Source of the DNA: Gramella sp. AN32
Lineage (GTDB): Bacteria; Bacteroidota; Bacteroidia; Flavobacteriales; Flavobacteriaceae
NCBI RefSeq assembly: GCF_023718305.1
Contig: NZ_QEYO01000002.1
Location: 248,001 to 312,000, forward strand
Direction of reading: 5' to 3'
DNA length: 64,000 nt
Positions 36,902 to 46,085 of this stretch are shown one piece after another (positions within the stretch are counted from its first letter, which is position 1; each line of letters opens with the position of its first letter). A program made the translations under genes and the position numbers. The notes under the pieces are model-generated. The model had not been told where the DNA came from and ran no database searches. It worked only from the letters and a program-made list of their open reading frames with translations.

Positions 36902-37690
36902 ATGCCCGAAATGAAAAGATTACTTACGCTTACTATTATTTGCCTCTTTGCCTTCTCTTCAAATTTATTAGCTCAAAATGCATTTGAAGAAGGAGAGTGG
37001 TTAAAATTTAGAATACATTATGGTTGGTTCAATGCCAGCTATGCTACCTTAGAAGTTGATAACGCCACTATTAATAATAAACCCGTATTACATATTAAAG
37101 GACGCGGTAAATCAACGGGGCTTTTAAGCGTATTTTTCAAAGTTGATGATGATTATCAAAGCTACTTCGATAAGAAAACAGGAGAACCCGTAAAATTTAT
37201 CCGCAAAATTGATGAAGGGGGCTATACCAAAGACCTGGAGATAGATTTTGATCGCAGTGCCAATAAAGCAATGGTTTGGAATAAAGAGAAAAATACCAGG
37301 AATAGCTTTACAACACCTGCAGATGTTCATGATATGTTGTCGGCATTTTATTATATTCGCAACCAAATTGAAATTGATAATATAACACCCGGACAGGAAA
37401 CCAGATTGAATATATTTTTGGATGACGAAAATCTGGATTTTAAATTGGTTTTCCTTGGGCGTGAAACGATCAAAACAAAATTTGGAAAGGTGAAAGCTTT
37501 AAAATTTCGACCTTATGTTTTAGCGGGGCGTGTTTTTAAAGAAAAGGAAAGCTTAACTTTCTGGGTAAGTGATGACAAGAATAAAATTCCTTTAAAAATA
37601 GAAGCCCAACTGGCTGTTGGCTCATTAGAAGCCGATCTGGAAGCTTATAAAGGTTTAAAACATCCGTTTAGTAGTATACGAATTGAATAG
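36902..37690 (+). CDS. DUF3108-type exported protein
   Basis: A 262-residue protein with a signal peptide (cleavage near NLLAQ). Two starts are possible, 36902 and 36911; the second (MKRLLTLTII) gives the more usual signal peptide. The body is beta-rich, with YGWFNASYATLEV near the start and the family pattern of a periplasmic DUF3108 fold. No catalytic motif is visible. It precedes the tryptophan dioxygenase gene by 1 nt, an order often kept in Flavobacteria, but the role is unknown. Confidence 0.75.
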   Translation: MPEMKRLLTLTIICLFAFSSNLLAQNAFEEGEWLKFRIHYGWFNASYATLEVDNATINNKPVLHIKGRGKSTGLLSVFFKVDDDYQSYFDKKTGEPVKFIRKIDEGGYTKDLEIDFDRSANKAMVWNKEKNTRNSFTTPADVHDMLSAFYYIRNQIEIDNITPGQETRLNIFLDDENLDFKLVFLGRETIKTKFGKVKALKFRPYVLAGRVFKEKESLTFWVSDDKNKIPLKIEAQLAVGSLEADLEAYKGLKHPFSSIRIE

Positions 37691-37691
37691 T

Positions 37692-38663
37692 ATGAAGATT
37701 AAACCCGAAATCGCTGAGCGAATTCTAAAATTAGAAGAAAAATTTAGAAATTCAGGTCAGGATATGGGTTCTTACCTTGATGGCCTTCTTTACGACAGGT
37801 ATTTGTCTTATTGGGATTATATTAGCCTGGATACTCTTTTGAGCCTGCAAAAAACCCATACCCATTTTCCAGACGAAAAAATATTCATTACCTATCACCA
37901 GATCACGGAACTTTATTTTAAACTTATCATCCACGAGCAAAAACAAATTATTGAATCGTCCTCACTAAGCGTTCCTTTTTTTGTGGAAAAGATAAAGAGG
38001 ATCAATCGATATATGAATATTCTCATCGATTCTTTTAATGTGATGATCAAAGGAATGGAAAGGGAGCAATTTTTAAAATTCCGGATGTCGTTATTGCCCG
38101 CCAGCGGATTTCAATCTGCCCAGTTCAGAATGATCGAATTCTATTCCACTCCCATGAAATTTCTTGTAGGCGCAAAGTATCGAGAGCAATTTTCAGGAGA
38201 ACCTAGTCTCGAAGATCTTTATGAAAATATCTACTGGAAAAAAGGAGGGATAGACCTTAAGACAGGTGAAAAAACTTTAACCTTAAGAGATTTTGAAAAC
38301 CGTTATACGCCAAGGTTCTTAAGAATTGCAAACGAGGTGAAGGAAAATACAATTTATCATCGATATTTATCGTTAAGTGAGGACGAGCAAAATGACAAAA
38401 ATTTGATAAATGCTTTAAAGGATTTTGATGTAAACATCAATATTAATTGGCTATTAATGCATATAGGTGCCGCGTTTCGTTATCTTAACAAGGAGAATAA
38501 AACCATAAAAGCTACCGGGGGGACTAACTGGAAAGAATTTTTACCGCCACAGTTTCAAAAAATATCATTTTTTCCGAATTTGTGGACATCAGAAGAATTG
38601 AACGATTGGGGAAAACAATGGGTCAATCATATGTATAATTCAGAAAACAGCATTAAAAATTGA
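37692..38663 (+). CDS. Tryptophan 2,3-dioxygenase-family protein
   Basis: A 323-residue haem dioxygenase that would open the indole ring of tryptophan to N-formylkynurenine. Recognisable segments are YLSYWDYISLDTLLSLQ, the haem/substrate region FITYHQITELYFKLIIHEQ and the helix LLPASGFQSAQFRMIEFYST. The longer frame starts with TTG at 37683 and overlaps the DUF3108 gene. ATG at 37692 avoids the overlap and is preferred. Other kynurenine-pathway genes are not in the window, but tyrosine-catabolic genes are next door. It overlaps the following M23 gene by 4 nt (TTGA). Confidence 0.9.
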   Translation: MKIKPEIAERILKLEEKFRNSGQDMGSYLDGLLYDRYLSYWDYISLDTLLSLQKTHTHFPDEKIFITYHQITELYFKLIIHEQKQIIESSSLSVPFFVEKIKRINRYMNILIDSFNVMIKGMEREQFLKFRMSLLPASGFQSAQFRMIEFYSTPMKFLVGAKYREQFSGEPSLEDLYENIYWKKGGIDLKTGEKTLTLRDFENRYTPRFLRIANEVKENTIYHRYLSLSEDEQNDKNLINALKDFDVNININWLLMHIGAAFRYLNKENKTIKATGGTNWKEFLPPQFQKISFFPNLWTSEELNDWGKQWVNHMYNSENSIKN

Positions 38664-39892
38664 AGAAAATAAGCTTAATCTTAATGATGCTGCTCGCTTT
38701 CGTAGCCTGCAATGAAGATAAAGATGAGAAGGCATTTAAATCTACTGGAAAAGTAGAAGCACCTCCGGTTATTAGAGAATATGGGATGGTCCTCAATGAC
38801 TTTGATGTTGTTCGTGATACCGTAAAATCTGGGGACTTTTTTGGAGGTATTATGGATAAATACGGCGTAGATCCGGGAACGGTTTACCAGATTTCAGAAA
38901 AGGTGAAAGATACTTTTAACCCTGCTAAGATTAGAGCGGGAAATAAATACCTTATTTTAAAATCAAAGGATACCGCTTCAACTCCGGAATATTTTATTTA
39001 CGAAAATGATAGGATTCATTATACAGTTGTTTCCTTAAAAGACAGTGTTTATGCAACCAATCGAAGCAGGCCGGTCACTATAAAACAGAAAGAACTTTCG
39101 GGGGTAATCACCTCATCCCTTTCAGAAGCTATGGAAGCACAAGGGGTGAGTCATTTGCTGGTATATGAACTTTCTAATATTTACCAGTGGAGTATAGATT
39201 TCTTTAAACTTCAGAAGGGAGACCAGTTTAAAATGGTTTATCGGGAAAAATATATAGATGATACTGTTTTTGTTGGTGTTGAAGAAATTGAAGCCGCGGT
39301 TTTTAACCATTCAGAAAAACCTTTTTACGCCTTTAATTATTTGAGCGATTCAATTTCAGGAAAGCCAAGTTTTTATGACGAAGAGGCCAAGGCATTACAA
39401 AGTTTCTTTCTAAAAGCCCCATTAAATTATTCCAGGATTTCCTCCCGGTTTACCCAACGCAGGTTTCATCCCGTGCAAAAACGCTGGAAAGCGCATTTAG
39501 GAACCGATTATGCCGCGCCTTATAATACGCCCATAGTTAGCACAGCCAACGGGAGGGTGATCGCTTCCAGTTATACCTCCGGAAATGGGAATTATGTCAA
39601 AATCCAGCATGATAGCAAATACACTACACAGTATCTTCATATGACCAAGCGGGCCGTTAGAAATGGACAATATGTGAAACAGGGAGATGTGATTGGCTAT
39701 GTTGGAAGTACGGGTCTGGCAACTGGCCCCCATGTTTGTTATCGCTTTTGGGTAAATGGAAAACAGGTAGATCCTTTTAGACAAAATTTGCCATCTGCCA
39801 AGCATATTGAAAATGAATACAAAGATCAATACTTTGCTTTTATCAAGCCACTTAAAGAAGAATTAGACGACATTCCATATAAGAATATTTAA
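38660..39892 (+). CDS. M23-family peptidoglycan peptidase lipoprotein
   Basis: A 410-residue lipoprotein (lipobox MLLAFVAC, Cys near residue 18). It has an OapA/LysM-like N-terminal region (about residues 45-110) and a C-terminal LytM domain (about 275-390). Zinc ligands H and D are in KAHLGTDYAAP and the active-site His is in TQYLHMTKRA. The usual HxH ligand motif reads GPHVCYRFW, with Cys in place of the second His. It might still bind zinc or be an amidase activator. The start codon is TTG, overlapping the upstream TGA stop as TTGA. It directly abuts pgi. Confidence 0.88.
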   Translation: MKKISLILMMLLAFVACNEDKDEKAFKSTGKVEAPPVIREYGMVLNDFDVVRDTVKSGDFFGGIMDKYGVDPGTVYQISEKVKDTFNPAKIRAGNKYLILKSKDTASTPEYFIYENDRIHYTVVSLKDSVYATNRSRPVTIKQKELSGVITSSLSEAMEAQGVSHLLVYELSNIYQWSIDFFKLQKGDQFKMVYREKYIDDTVFVGVEEIEAAVFNHSEKPFYAFNYLSDSISGKPSFYDEEAKALQSFFLKAPLNYSRISSRFTQRRFHPVQKRWKAHLGTDYAAPYNTPIVSTANGRVIASSYTSGNGNYVKIQHDSKYTTQYLHMTKRAVRNGQYVKQGDVIGYVGSTGLATGPHVCYRFWVNGKQVDPFRQNLPSAKHIENEYKDQYFAFIKPLKEELDDIPYKNI

Positions 39893-41524
39893 ATGCAGAA
39901 TATAAATCCAACACATACAAACGCCTGGAAAAATTTACAAACTCATTTTGAAGAAATTAAAAATGAGCATTTGCGGAAGCTTTTTAAAAATGACCCGGAA
40001 AGAGCTAAAAAACTGAGTATAAGTTGGGAAGATTTTTATGTTGATTTCAGTAAAAACAGGTTGAATGATAAAACGCAAAAATTATTAATAGACCTTGCTG
40101 AAGAATGTAAGCTGAAAGAAGCAATTGATAGCTATTTTTCAGGAGAGGAAATAAATCAGACTGAAAAAAGGCCTGTATTACACACAGCGCTTCGTGCTCC
40201 GGTAACTTCTAAAATTGAAGTAGATGGCGAGAATGTAATGCCACTTGTGCAGGAAGCTAAACTGAAAATAAAGAATTTCACCAAAGAAATTATTGAAGGA
40301 GATCGCAGGGGATTTACAGGTAAAAAATTTACAGATGTCGTAAATATTGGCATTGGAGGATCAGATCTTGGTCCGGTGATGGTTACTGAAAGTTTAAAAT
40401 TTTATCAGAACCATTTAAAGGTTCATTTTGTCTCTAATGTAGATGGTGATCATGTGAATGATGTAATTCAGGATCTAAATCCTGAAACTACGCTGGTTTT
40501 GATCGTTTCTAAAACCTTTACCACTATGGAAACCCTTTCTAATGCAAATACGGTTAGGGAATGGTTTTTAAAGGCTGCTGAAGAGAAAGAAGTTGCCAAA
40601 CATTTTGTGGCAGTATCAACCAATCTGGAACGAGTTTCAGCTTTTGGAGTTGCTGAAGAAAACATATTTCCCATGTGGGATTGGGTTGGGGGCAGATTTT
40701 CATTGTGGAGCGCCGTAGGTCTTTCCATCGCCCTTGCTGTTGGTTATGATAATTTTGACAGACTATTAAAAGGTGCCCATAAAATGGACGAGCATTTTAA
40801 AACTGCTGATTTTGCTGAAAATATTCCGGTTCAGTTGGCGCTCATCAGTATTTGGTACAACAACTTTTTTGGAGCAGAGACAGAAGCGGTAATTCCATAT
40901 TCCCAATATTTGTCACTACTGCCAGCATATCTTCAGCAGGCCATTATGGAAAGCAATGGAAAAAGTGTGGATAGAAATGGAAATGAGGTAGACTATCAAA
41001 CCGGAACGATCATTTGGGGAGAACCGGGAACAAATTCCCAACATGCATTTTTTCAGTTGATTCATCAGGGAACAAAACTAATTCCCGCAGATTTTATCGG
41101 TTTTAAAAAATCACTTTTCGGAAATAAAGACCATCAGGACAAATTAATGGCTAATTTCTTTGCTCAAACCGAAGCTTTAATGAATGGAAAAACTTCTGAA
41201 GAAGTTGAAAATGAACTAAAATTCATTGGTTTTAAACAAAAAGATATCGATGTTTTAAAACCCTTTAAAGTTTTCTCCGGAAATAACCCTACCAATACCT
41301 TATTAATAGAGCAATTAACGCCCGAAAGTTTGGGCAAATTGATCGCTCTTTATGAGCATAAGATCTTTGTGCAGGGCGTAATTTGGAATATTTTCAGTTA
41401 TGATCAATGGGGAGTGGAATTGGGAAAGCAACTTGCTAACAAGATTCTTGCAGATTTCTCAAATAGTTCGACAGAAGACCACGATTCTTCTACTAAAAAA
41501 CTGCTAAAATTATATATGGCATAG
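39893..41524 (+). CDS. pgi: Glucose-6-phosphate isomerase
   Basis: A 543-residue cytosolic enzyme interconverting glucose-6-phosphate and fructose-6-phosphate. The first PGI signature region is seen in NIGIGGSDLGPVMVTESL, the substrate loop in VSKTFTTMETLSN, and the catalytic Glu region in ESNGKSVDRNGNEV. The second signature area is VQGVIWNIFSYDQWGVELGKQLA. The start codon follows the M23 stop with no gap, so it is likely read on the same transcript. A perfect hairpin terminator follows. Confidence 0.96.
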   Translation: MQNINPTHTNAWKNLQTHFEEIKNEHLRKLFKNDPERAKKLSISWEDFYVDFSKNRLNDKTQKLLIDLAEECKLKEAIDSYFSGEEINQTEKRPVLHTALRAPVTSKIEVDGENVMPLVQEAKLKIKNFTKEIIEGDRRGFTGKKFTDVVNIGIGGSDLGPVMVTESLKFYQNHLKVHFVSNVDGDHVNDVIQDLNPETTLVLIVSKTFTTMETLSNANTVREWFLKAAEEKEVAKHFVAVSTNLERVSAFGVAEENIFPMWDWVGGRFSLWSAVGLSIALAVGYDNFDRLLKGAHKMDEHFKTADFAENIPVQLALISIWYNNFFGAETEAVIPYSQYLSLLPAYLQQAIMESNGKSVDRNGNEVDYQTGTIIWGEPGTNSQHAFFQLIHQGTKLIPADFIGFKKSLFGNKDHQDKLMANFFAQTEALMNGKTSEEVENELKFIGFKQKDIDVLKPFKVFSGNNPTNTLLIEQLTPESLGKLIALYEHKIFVQGVIWNIFSYDQWGVELGKQLANKILADFSNSSTEDHDSSTKKLLKLYMA

Positions 41525-41560
41525 TTTTCAACAAATTGTTTAAAACATCTCAGAACTATT

Positions 41561-41590
41561 AAAGTGCCTAGTATCAGGCACTTTCTATTT
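41561..41590 (+). terminator. Intrinsic terminator of pgi
   Basis: AAAGTGCCT-AGTATC-AGGCACTTT, a perfect 9-bp stem (41561-41584), followed by a T-rich tail. Confidence 0.85.
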
Positions 41591-41595
41591 TCATG

Positions 41596-41603
41596 TATTT
41601 TTG
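41596..41603 (+). promoter_or_regulatory. -7 element upstream of the 41712 TonB receptor
   Basis: TATTTTTG, exact TAnnTTTG; the -33 position falls in the pgi terminator and has no TTG. The leader would be about 100 nt. Confidence 0.45.
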
Positions 41604-41711
41604 TAGTGACTGATTGTTAAAGTTAAAAACCTTAACATTTGGATAATCTTAGATGTTAAGATATTAGCTTCTTTTGCCAACTGAAATTATAATCAAAAAC
41701 AAACTTAAAAA

Positions 41712-44252
41712 ATGAGGAAATTATTACTATTAGCGATGGTACTAACATCAGCTACTATTTTTGCTCAAGGAACTGTTACCGGTACAGTAATCGATTCTGA
41801 AATGAACGGGCCGTTACCAGGTGCTAACGTCATGGTTTTAGGAACCAGCAATGGAACTACTACCAATTTTGACGGTAAGTTTACATTGAATGTGACCAAT
41901 GCTACCGGAACTATTGAAATTAGTTTCGTTGGTTTTGAAACCAAAACTGTGAAGTATTCAGTGTCCAATGGTGCAACACAGGATTTAGGAAACATTAGTA
42001 TGGCTACTGATGCTGATGCCCTTGATGAAATTGTAGTAACTAGTTTCAACCTTGCTATCGATCGTAAAACACCGGTGGCGGTTTCTACGATTAAAGCTGC
42101 AGAAATTGAAGCTAAATTAGGAAACCAGGAATTCCCTGAAATCCTGAAAACCACTCCTGGTATTTATGCCACTAAATCTGGAGGGGGCTTTGGAGATGCA
42201 GAATTAAGAATGCGTGGATTTAACTCAGAAAATATTGCAGTGATGATCAACGGTGTTCCTGTAAACGACATGGAAAATGGTCGTGTTTACTGGAGTAACT
42301 GGGCTGGTCTTTCAGATGTGACCCGAACCATGCAGGTACAAAGAGGTCTCGGTGCTTCTAAAGTTGCCGTACCATCTATTGGGGGTACTGTAAACGTGGT
42401 TACCAGAACTACCGATATGGAAAAAGGTGGTAGCGTTATGGCGATGACTGGTAACGACGGATTGATGAAATTTGGAGCTACCGTATCTACAGGAAAAACT
42501 GAAAACGGATGGGCCGCCACGGTTTCTGCAGCGAAAACTACCGGAGAACGTTTCGTTGATGGACTTCAGTTTGAAGGTTATAACTATTTTGTGAATATCG
42601 CTAAGGAAATTAATGAAGATCACCAACTTTCTTTAACTGCTTTTGGTGCGCCACAAAGACATGGTCAAAGAGAAACTCTTTATTCTCTTGAAGATTATGA
42701 AAGAAGTGACCGTGGGATTAAATTCAATGGTGACTGGGGTTATAAAAATGGAGAGGTTGTTAATGTACAGGATAACTTCTATCACAAACCTCAAATTTCA
42801 CTGAACCATTACTGGACAATCTCAGACCAGACAACTTTGGCAACTGCTGCATATGTTTCCTTCGGGACAGGTGGTGGTGGTGGATTCACTGGTGGGGATC
42901 TTAGAAGTGTAAACTCACCTTTTAGAGCTGCACCTTACGAACCACTAAATCTTGACCTTGTTGTTGCTGAAAATGTGGCAAATGGAGCTGATGGTTCTAA
43001 TACAATTCTTTATAATTCAAGAAACGATCATAACTGGTACGGACTTATTTCTAACCTAACGACAGAAATTACCGAGGATATTGAATTTCAGGGTGGGGTT
43101 GACTTAAGATACTACAAAGGAAAACACTTTAGAGAGATCAAAGATCTTTTGGGCGGTCAGTATTTCCTCGACGATAGTAATGAGAACGAACCCTTAAATC
43201 TTGCAAAGGCTGGAGATAAATTCAGTTACTGGAATGATGGGATCGTACTTTGGGAAGGTATATTTGGTCAATTTGAATATGCTAAAAATGATCTTTCAGC
43301 TTTCCTTGCGCTTGCTGCTTCTAATACTTCTTATAAGAGAATCGATTATTTCAACTATCTGGATAGCGATCCTGCACAGGAAACAGATTTCCAAAATTTC
43401 TTTGGGTATTCTGCAAAAGGGGGAGCTAACTATAACTTAACAGATAAGCATAACGTATTCGCTAATATTGGCTATTTTGAAAAGGCTCCATTTTTTGATG
43501 TAGTTTTCCAAAACTTCCAGAATGATATTAACGATAAAGCTGAAAACCAAAAGATTTTTAGTGCAGAACTTGGTTACGGATTTCGTCTTCCAAACCTTCG
43601 CCTGAATCTTAACGTATATAGAACACTTTGGCAGGATAGGAGTTTTGTAGTTCCTTTTGATGGTCAGGATGGAGCACAATTCTTCGCAAATATCTTAGGT
43701 ATCGATGCACTTCACCAGGGTGTTGAACTGGACTTCAACTATAGACCATTCGAAAGACTTGAGCTTTCTGGTATGGCTTCATTTGGAGACTGGAGATGGA
43801 AGGAAGATGTGACAAATGTTTTCATCTTTGATGAAGGACAAAATATTGTGAATGAAGACGATCCAATCAATATCTTTATAAAAGACGTACCCGTTGGAAA
43901 CTCTGCACAAACTACGATGGCTTTGGGAGCAGACTTTGAAGCGCTTCCCGGAACGTTCTTAAGAGCAGATTTCACCTATTTTGATAGATTATATGCGAAC
44001 TTCGAACCAACTGAAAGAGATGAGCAGGGTTTACCTGATCCATGGGAAGTTCCAGATTACGGAGTGATTGATGTTGGATTAACTCATAAGTTTGAATTTG
44101 GGCCATTTAATGCTCAGTTAAATGCGAATGTATTTAACCTTTTGGATACTGAATATGTTGCTGATGCCCGTGGTGGATCTGTAGCAAGAGAATCCAGTGT
44201 ATGGTACGGTTTTGGTCGCACTTATACTGTTGGAACAAAAATTAATTTCTAA
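41712..44252 (+). CDS. TonB-dependent receptor, first of two paralogues in a nuclease-linked locus
   Basis: An 846-residue outer-membrane receptor with a signal peptide (cleavage near TIFAQ), a carboxypeptidase-like domain (about residues 20-100), a plug (about 115-240) and a barrel ending in TYTVGTKINF. The plug contains NGVPVNDMENGRVYWSNWAG. The second receptor in this locus (49460) has the matching NGMEMNKFYDGRPQWSNWGG and further shared barrel segments (HYWTISDQ/HYFHISDQ). It has no SusD partner. Instead, 10 nt downstream is a repeat-containing lipoprotein, then a secreted endonuclease I. The substrate may be nucleic acid fragments or something released by them (inference). Confidence 0.9.
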   Translation: MRKLLLLAMVLTSATIFAQGTVTGTVIDSEMNGPLPGANVMVLGTSNGTTTNFDGKFTLNVTNATGTIEISFVGFETKTVKYSVSNGATQDLGNISMATDADALDEIVVTSFNLAIDRKTPVAVSTIKAAEIEAKLGNQEFPEILKTTPGIYATKSGGGFGDAELRMRGFNSENIAVMINGVPVNDMENGRVYWSNWAGLSDVTRTMQVQRGLGASKVAVPSIGGTVNVVTRTTDMEKGGSVMAMTGNDGLMKFGATVSTGKTENGWAATVSAAKTTGERFVDGLQFEGYNYFVNIAKEINEDHQLSLTAFGAPQRHGQRETLYSLEDYERSDRGIKFNGDWGYKNGEVVNVQDNFYHKPQISLNHYWTISDQTTLATAAYVSFGTGGGGGFTGGDLRSVNSPFRAAPYEPLNLDLVVAENVANGADGSNTILYNSRNDHNWYGLISNLTTEITEDIEFQGGVDLRYYKGKHFREIKDLLGGQYFLDDSNENEPLNLAKAGDKFSYWNDGIVLWEGIFGQFEYAKNDLSAFLALAASNTSYKRIDYFNYLDSDPAQETDFQNFFGYSAKGGANYNLTDKHNVFANIGYFEKAPFFDVVFQNFQNDINDKAENQKIFSAELGYGFRLPNLRLNLNVYRTLWQDRSFVVPFDGQDGAQFFANILGIDALHQGVELDFNYRPFERLELSGMASFGDWRWKEDVTNVFIFDEGQNIVNEDDPINIFIKDVPVGNSAQTTMALGADFEALPGTFLRADFTYFDRLYANFEPTERDEQGLPDPWEVPDYGVIDVGLTHKFEFGPFNAQLNANVFNLLDTEYVADARGGSVARESSVWYGFGRTYTVGTKINF

Positions 44253-44262
44253 AGAATAAATA

Positions 44263-45975
44263 ATGAAAAAGACGTACTTATTAATATTAGCTCTTTTCGC
44301 CCTGGTTTTCACAGCTTGTGAGCCATTAGAAGACGTGCAGGACGAAATAAACGCAGAGCTGGACAATGAGTTGGCAGTTGGGAATATTGATTATACCCTT
44401 ACTGAAGATGATTATGATGATCTTGGACTAAATTTCCCAAACTTTGGCTCACAGGAAGAAGCGAGAACTTTAATACCTTCTTTACTGGCCGATCTTTACC
44501 CTACCTACGGTGCAGGTTCATCAATAAATGTTTCTTATGCTATATATGATCCTTTAACTGTTGAAGATTATATGGTAACCTCTGCAGATTATGCAGCAGG
44601 TGGATTTGACGGAGACTACTTCTCAGATCTTGATGGCGTTGCCGATTTCCTAACGGATAAATTTGAAACTGCTGCAAATGGTGCATATGTAAGAGCTACT
44701 TATAACATCGTTGCAACCGAAATTGAGTATACTTTATCTGATGCAGATTTCGATCTAATTGGTGAAGAATTGTCTGCAACCTATCCTGCTCCTGCTTCAA
44801 GTGCAGCTCAATATGGCAATTTCGAAAGAAGAGAAGAAAGAGATGCTTACTGGACAAATGATATGATCCTGGAAGCTCTTAATGTGGTGCTTTCAGATCA
44901 GTTTGACGATGTGGAAGGTCAGCTTTATACTGTCACTTACGATATCTATGATGGTAGCTCAGGTTCAGAAGTAATGACCGTGAAATTTGATGGTAACACT
45001 TATGTGGCTGTTGGTGGTACTGCATATACTTTAGATAATGATGATTTTGATTTTATTGGGGATGAATTCGCTGATGAATATCCCGGGCCTGCTGCAAATG
45101 CAGATCAGTTTAACAGCTTTGATGTAAGGGAAAGCAGCGCCAATTACTGGAGCGAGGATATGCTAATTGAAGCTATTGGAGCAATATTAATAGAGAATTT
45201 CCCTTCAGCTGCTGAAGGAGCTCAATTTGATGTAAGCTTCGCCGTGTATAATGGATCTGTTACAACATTCATTAGATCTGTAGTACTTTCTGAAGGAATT
45301 TATGTAATAGATGATTCAGTTTCTATTTCTACAATTGAAGAAACTACGGTTTTTGCTAAAGTAGATGGTGATTTTCAGGAGCCATTCATTTTACCAGCTA
45401 ATAGTTACCAGGAAGAATTTGGTCAGCGTTTTGGAAATTTTGATGATGAAGATGAAGCCGCACGTTTAATTGGGATTTATTTAAGCAATCAGTTTCCATA
45501 TGCTGAAGAGGGAGATCTTATTCCGGTAGCTTATAAGTTTTATAACGGAAGCGCTACGGTAACAAATTATGCTAACTTCGTATATACCGATGGGAATTTT
45601 GAACTGGTTCCAACCGTAAGAACTGAATCTTTGAAATTCGGTTATGATAATGGAATGTTCGTTCCAGATAATACAATTCGATATAGATTCCTTGGTGGCG
45701 ATTATTCATTAGTATCCAGCACTTTTGCCGATGTTTATCCTGGTCCGGCCGGAAATGTTGGTCAGTTTGGAAGTTTTGATGTTAGATCATCATCAGGAAA
45801 CTACTGGAATCCAGATATGTTATTAGAGGCTGTAAACGTGGTCCTTGATAATTTAGATCCATCTGCTCAGGAAGGTCAAAAGTATGTTGTGACTTTTGCA
45901 GCTTATAATGGATCTGTGGTAGATATGGAATTAAGTGTGATTAAAACTGGTGGGGAATGGATTCTTAATGAGTAG
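44263..45975 (+). CDS. Lipoprotein with five imperfect repeats, family not recognised
   Basis: A 570-residue predicted surface or periplasmic lipoprotein (lipobox ALVFTAC, Cys near residue 19). About five repeats of 80-110 residues begin with a YTL..DDFDxIG element, continue through YPGPA...F.SFDVR and NYWS.DMLLEA..VVL, and close with EG..Y.V.FA.YNGS. Repeats 2, 3 and 5 are the most alike; 1 and 4 lack the central YW segment. The protein is very acidic. It follows the TonB receptor by 10 nt, the place where a SusD-like lid lipoprotein would be, but it has no SusD features. A hairpin terminator follows. I do not recognise the family. Confidence 0.8.
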   Translation: MKKTYLLILALFALVFTACEPLEDVQDEINAELDNELAVGNIDYTLTEDDYDDLGLNFPNFGSQEEARTLIPSLLADLYPTYGAGSSINVSYAIYDPLTVEDYMVTSADYAAGGFDGDYFSDLDGVADFLTDKFETAANGAYVRATYNIVATEIEYTLSDADFDLIGEELSATYPAPASSAAQYGNFERREERDAYWTNDMILEALNVVLSDQFDDVEGQLYTVTYDIYDGSSGSEVMTVKFDGNTYVAVGGTAYTLDNDDFDFIGDEFADEYPGPAANADQFNSFDVRESSANYWSEDMLIEAIGAILIENFPSAAEGAQFDVSFAVYNGSVTTFIRSVVLSEGIYVIDDSVSISTIEETTVFAKVDGDFQEPFILPANSYQEEFGQRFGNFDDEDEAARLIGIYLSNQFPYAEEGDLIPVAYKFYNGSATVTNYANFVYTDGNFELVPTVRTESLKFGYDNGMFVPDNTIRYRFLGGDYSLVSSTFADVYPGPAGNVGQFGSFDVRSSSGNYWNPDMLLEAVNVVLDNLDPSAQEGQKYVVTFAAYNGSVVDMELSVIKTGGEWILNE

Positions 45976-46001
45976 GAATATATTTTATACCATATAATAA
46001 T

Positions 46002-46041
46002 AAAAACCTCTTAGCCATGATTTCGGTTAAGAGGTTTTTTA
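46002..46041 (+). terminator. Intrinsic terminator after the repeat lipoprotein
   Basis: A long stem (AAAACCTCTTAGCC with GGTTAAGAGGTTTT, one G-T pair) with an 8-nt loop and a T-run. A longer frame for the next gene from 46017 would begin inside this stem, which argues against that start. Confidence 0.88.
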
Positions 46042-46085
46042 ATTCTTTGATTTTAAAGATATTTGTAATCCCTAGAAAAACGATC

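Noticed and set aside
46017..46085. Upstream start for the endonuclease I gene
   Set aside because: It lies in the stem of a strong terminator, and a lipobox follows the ATG at 46086.
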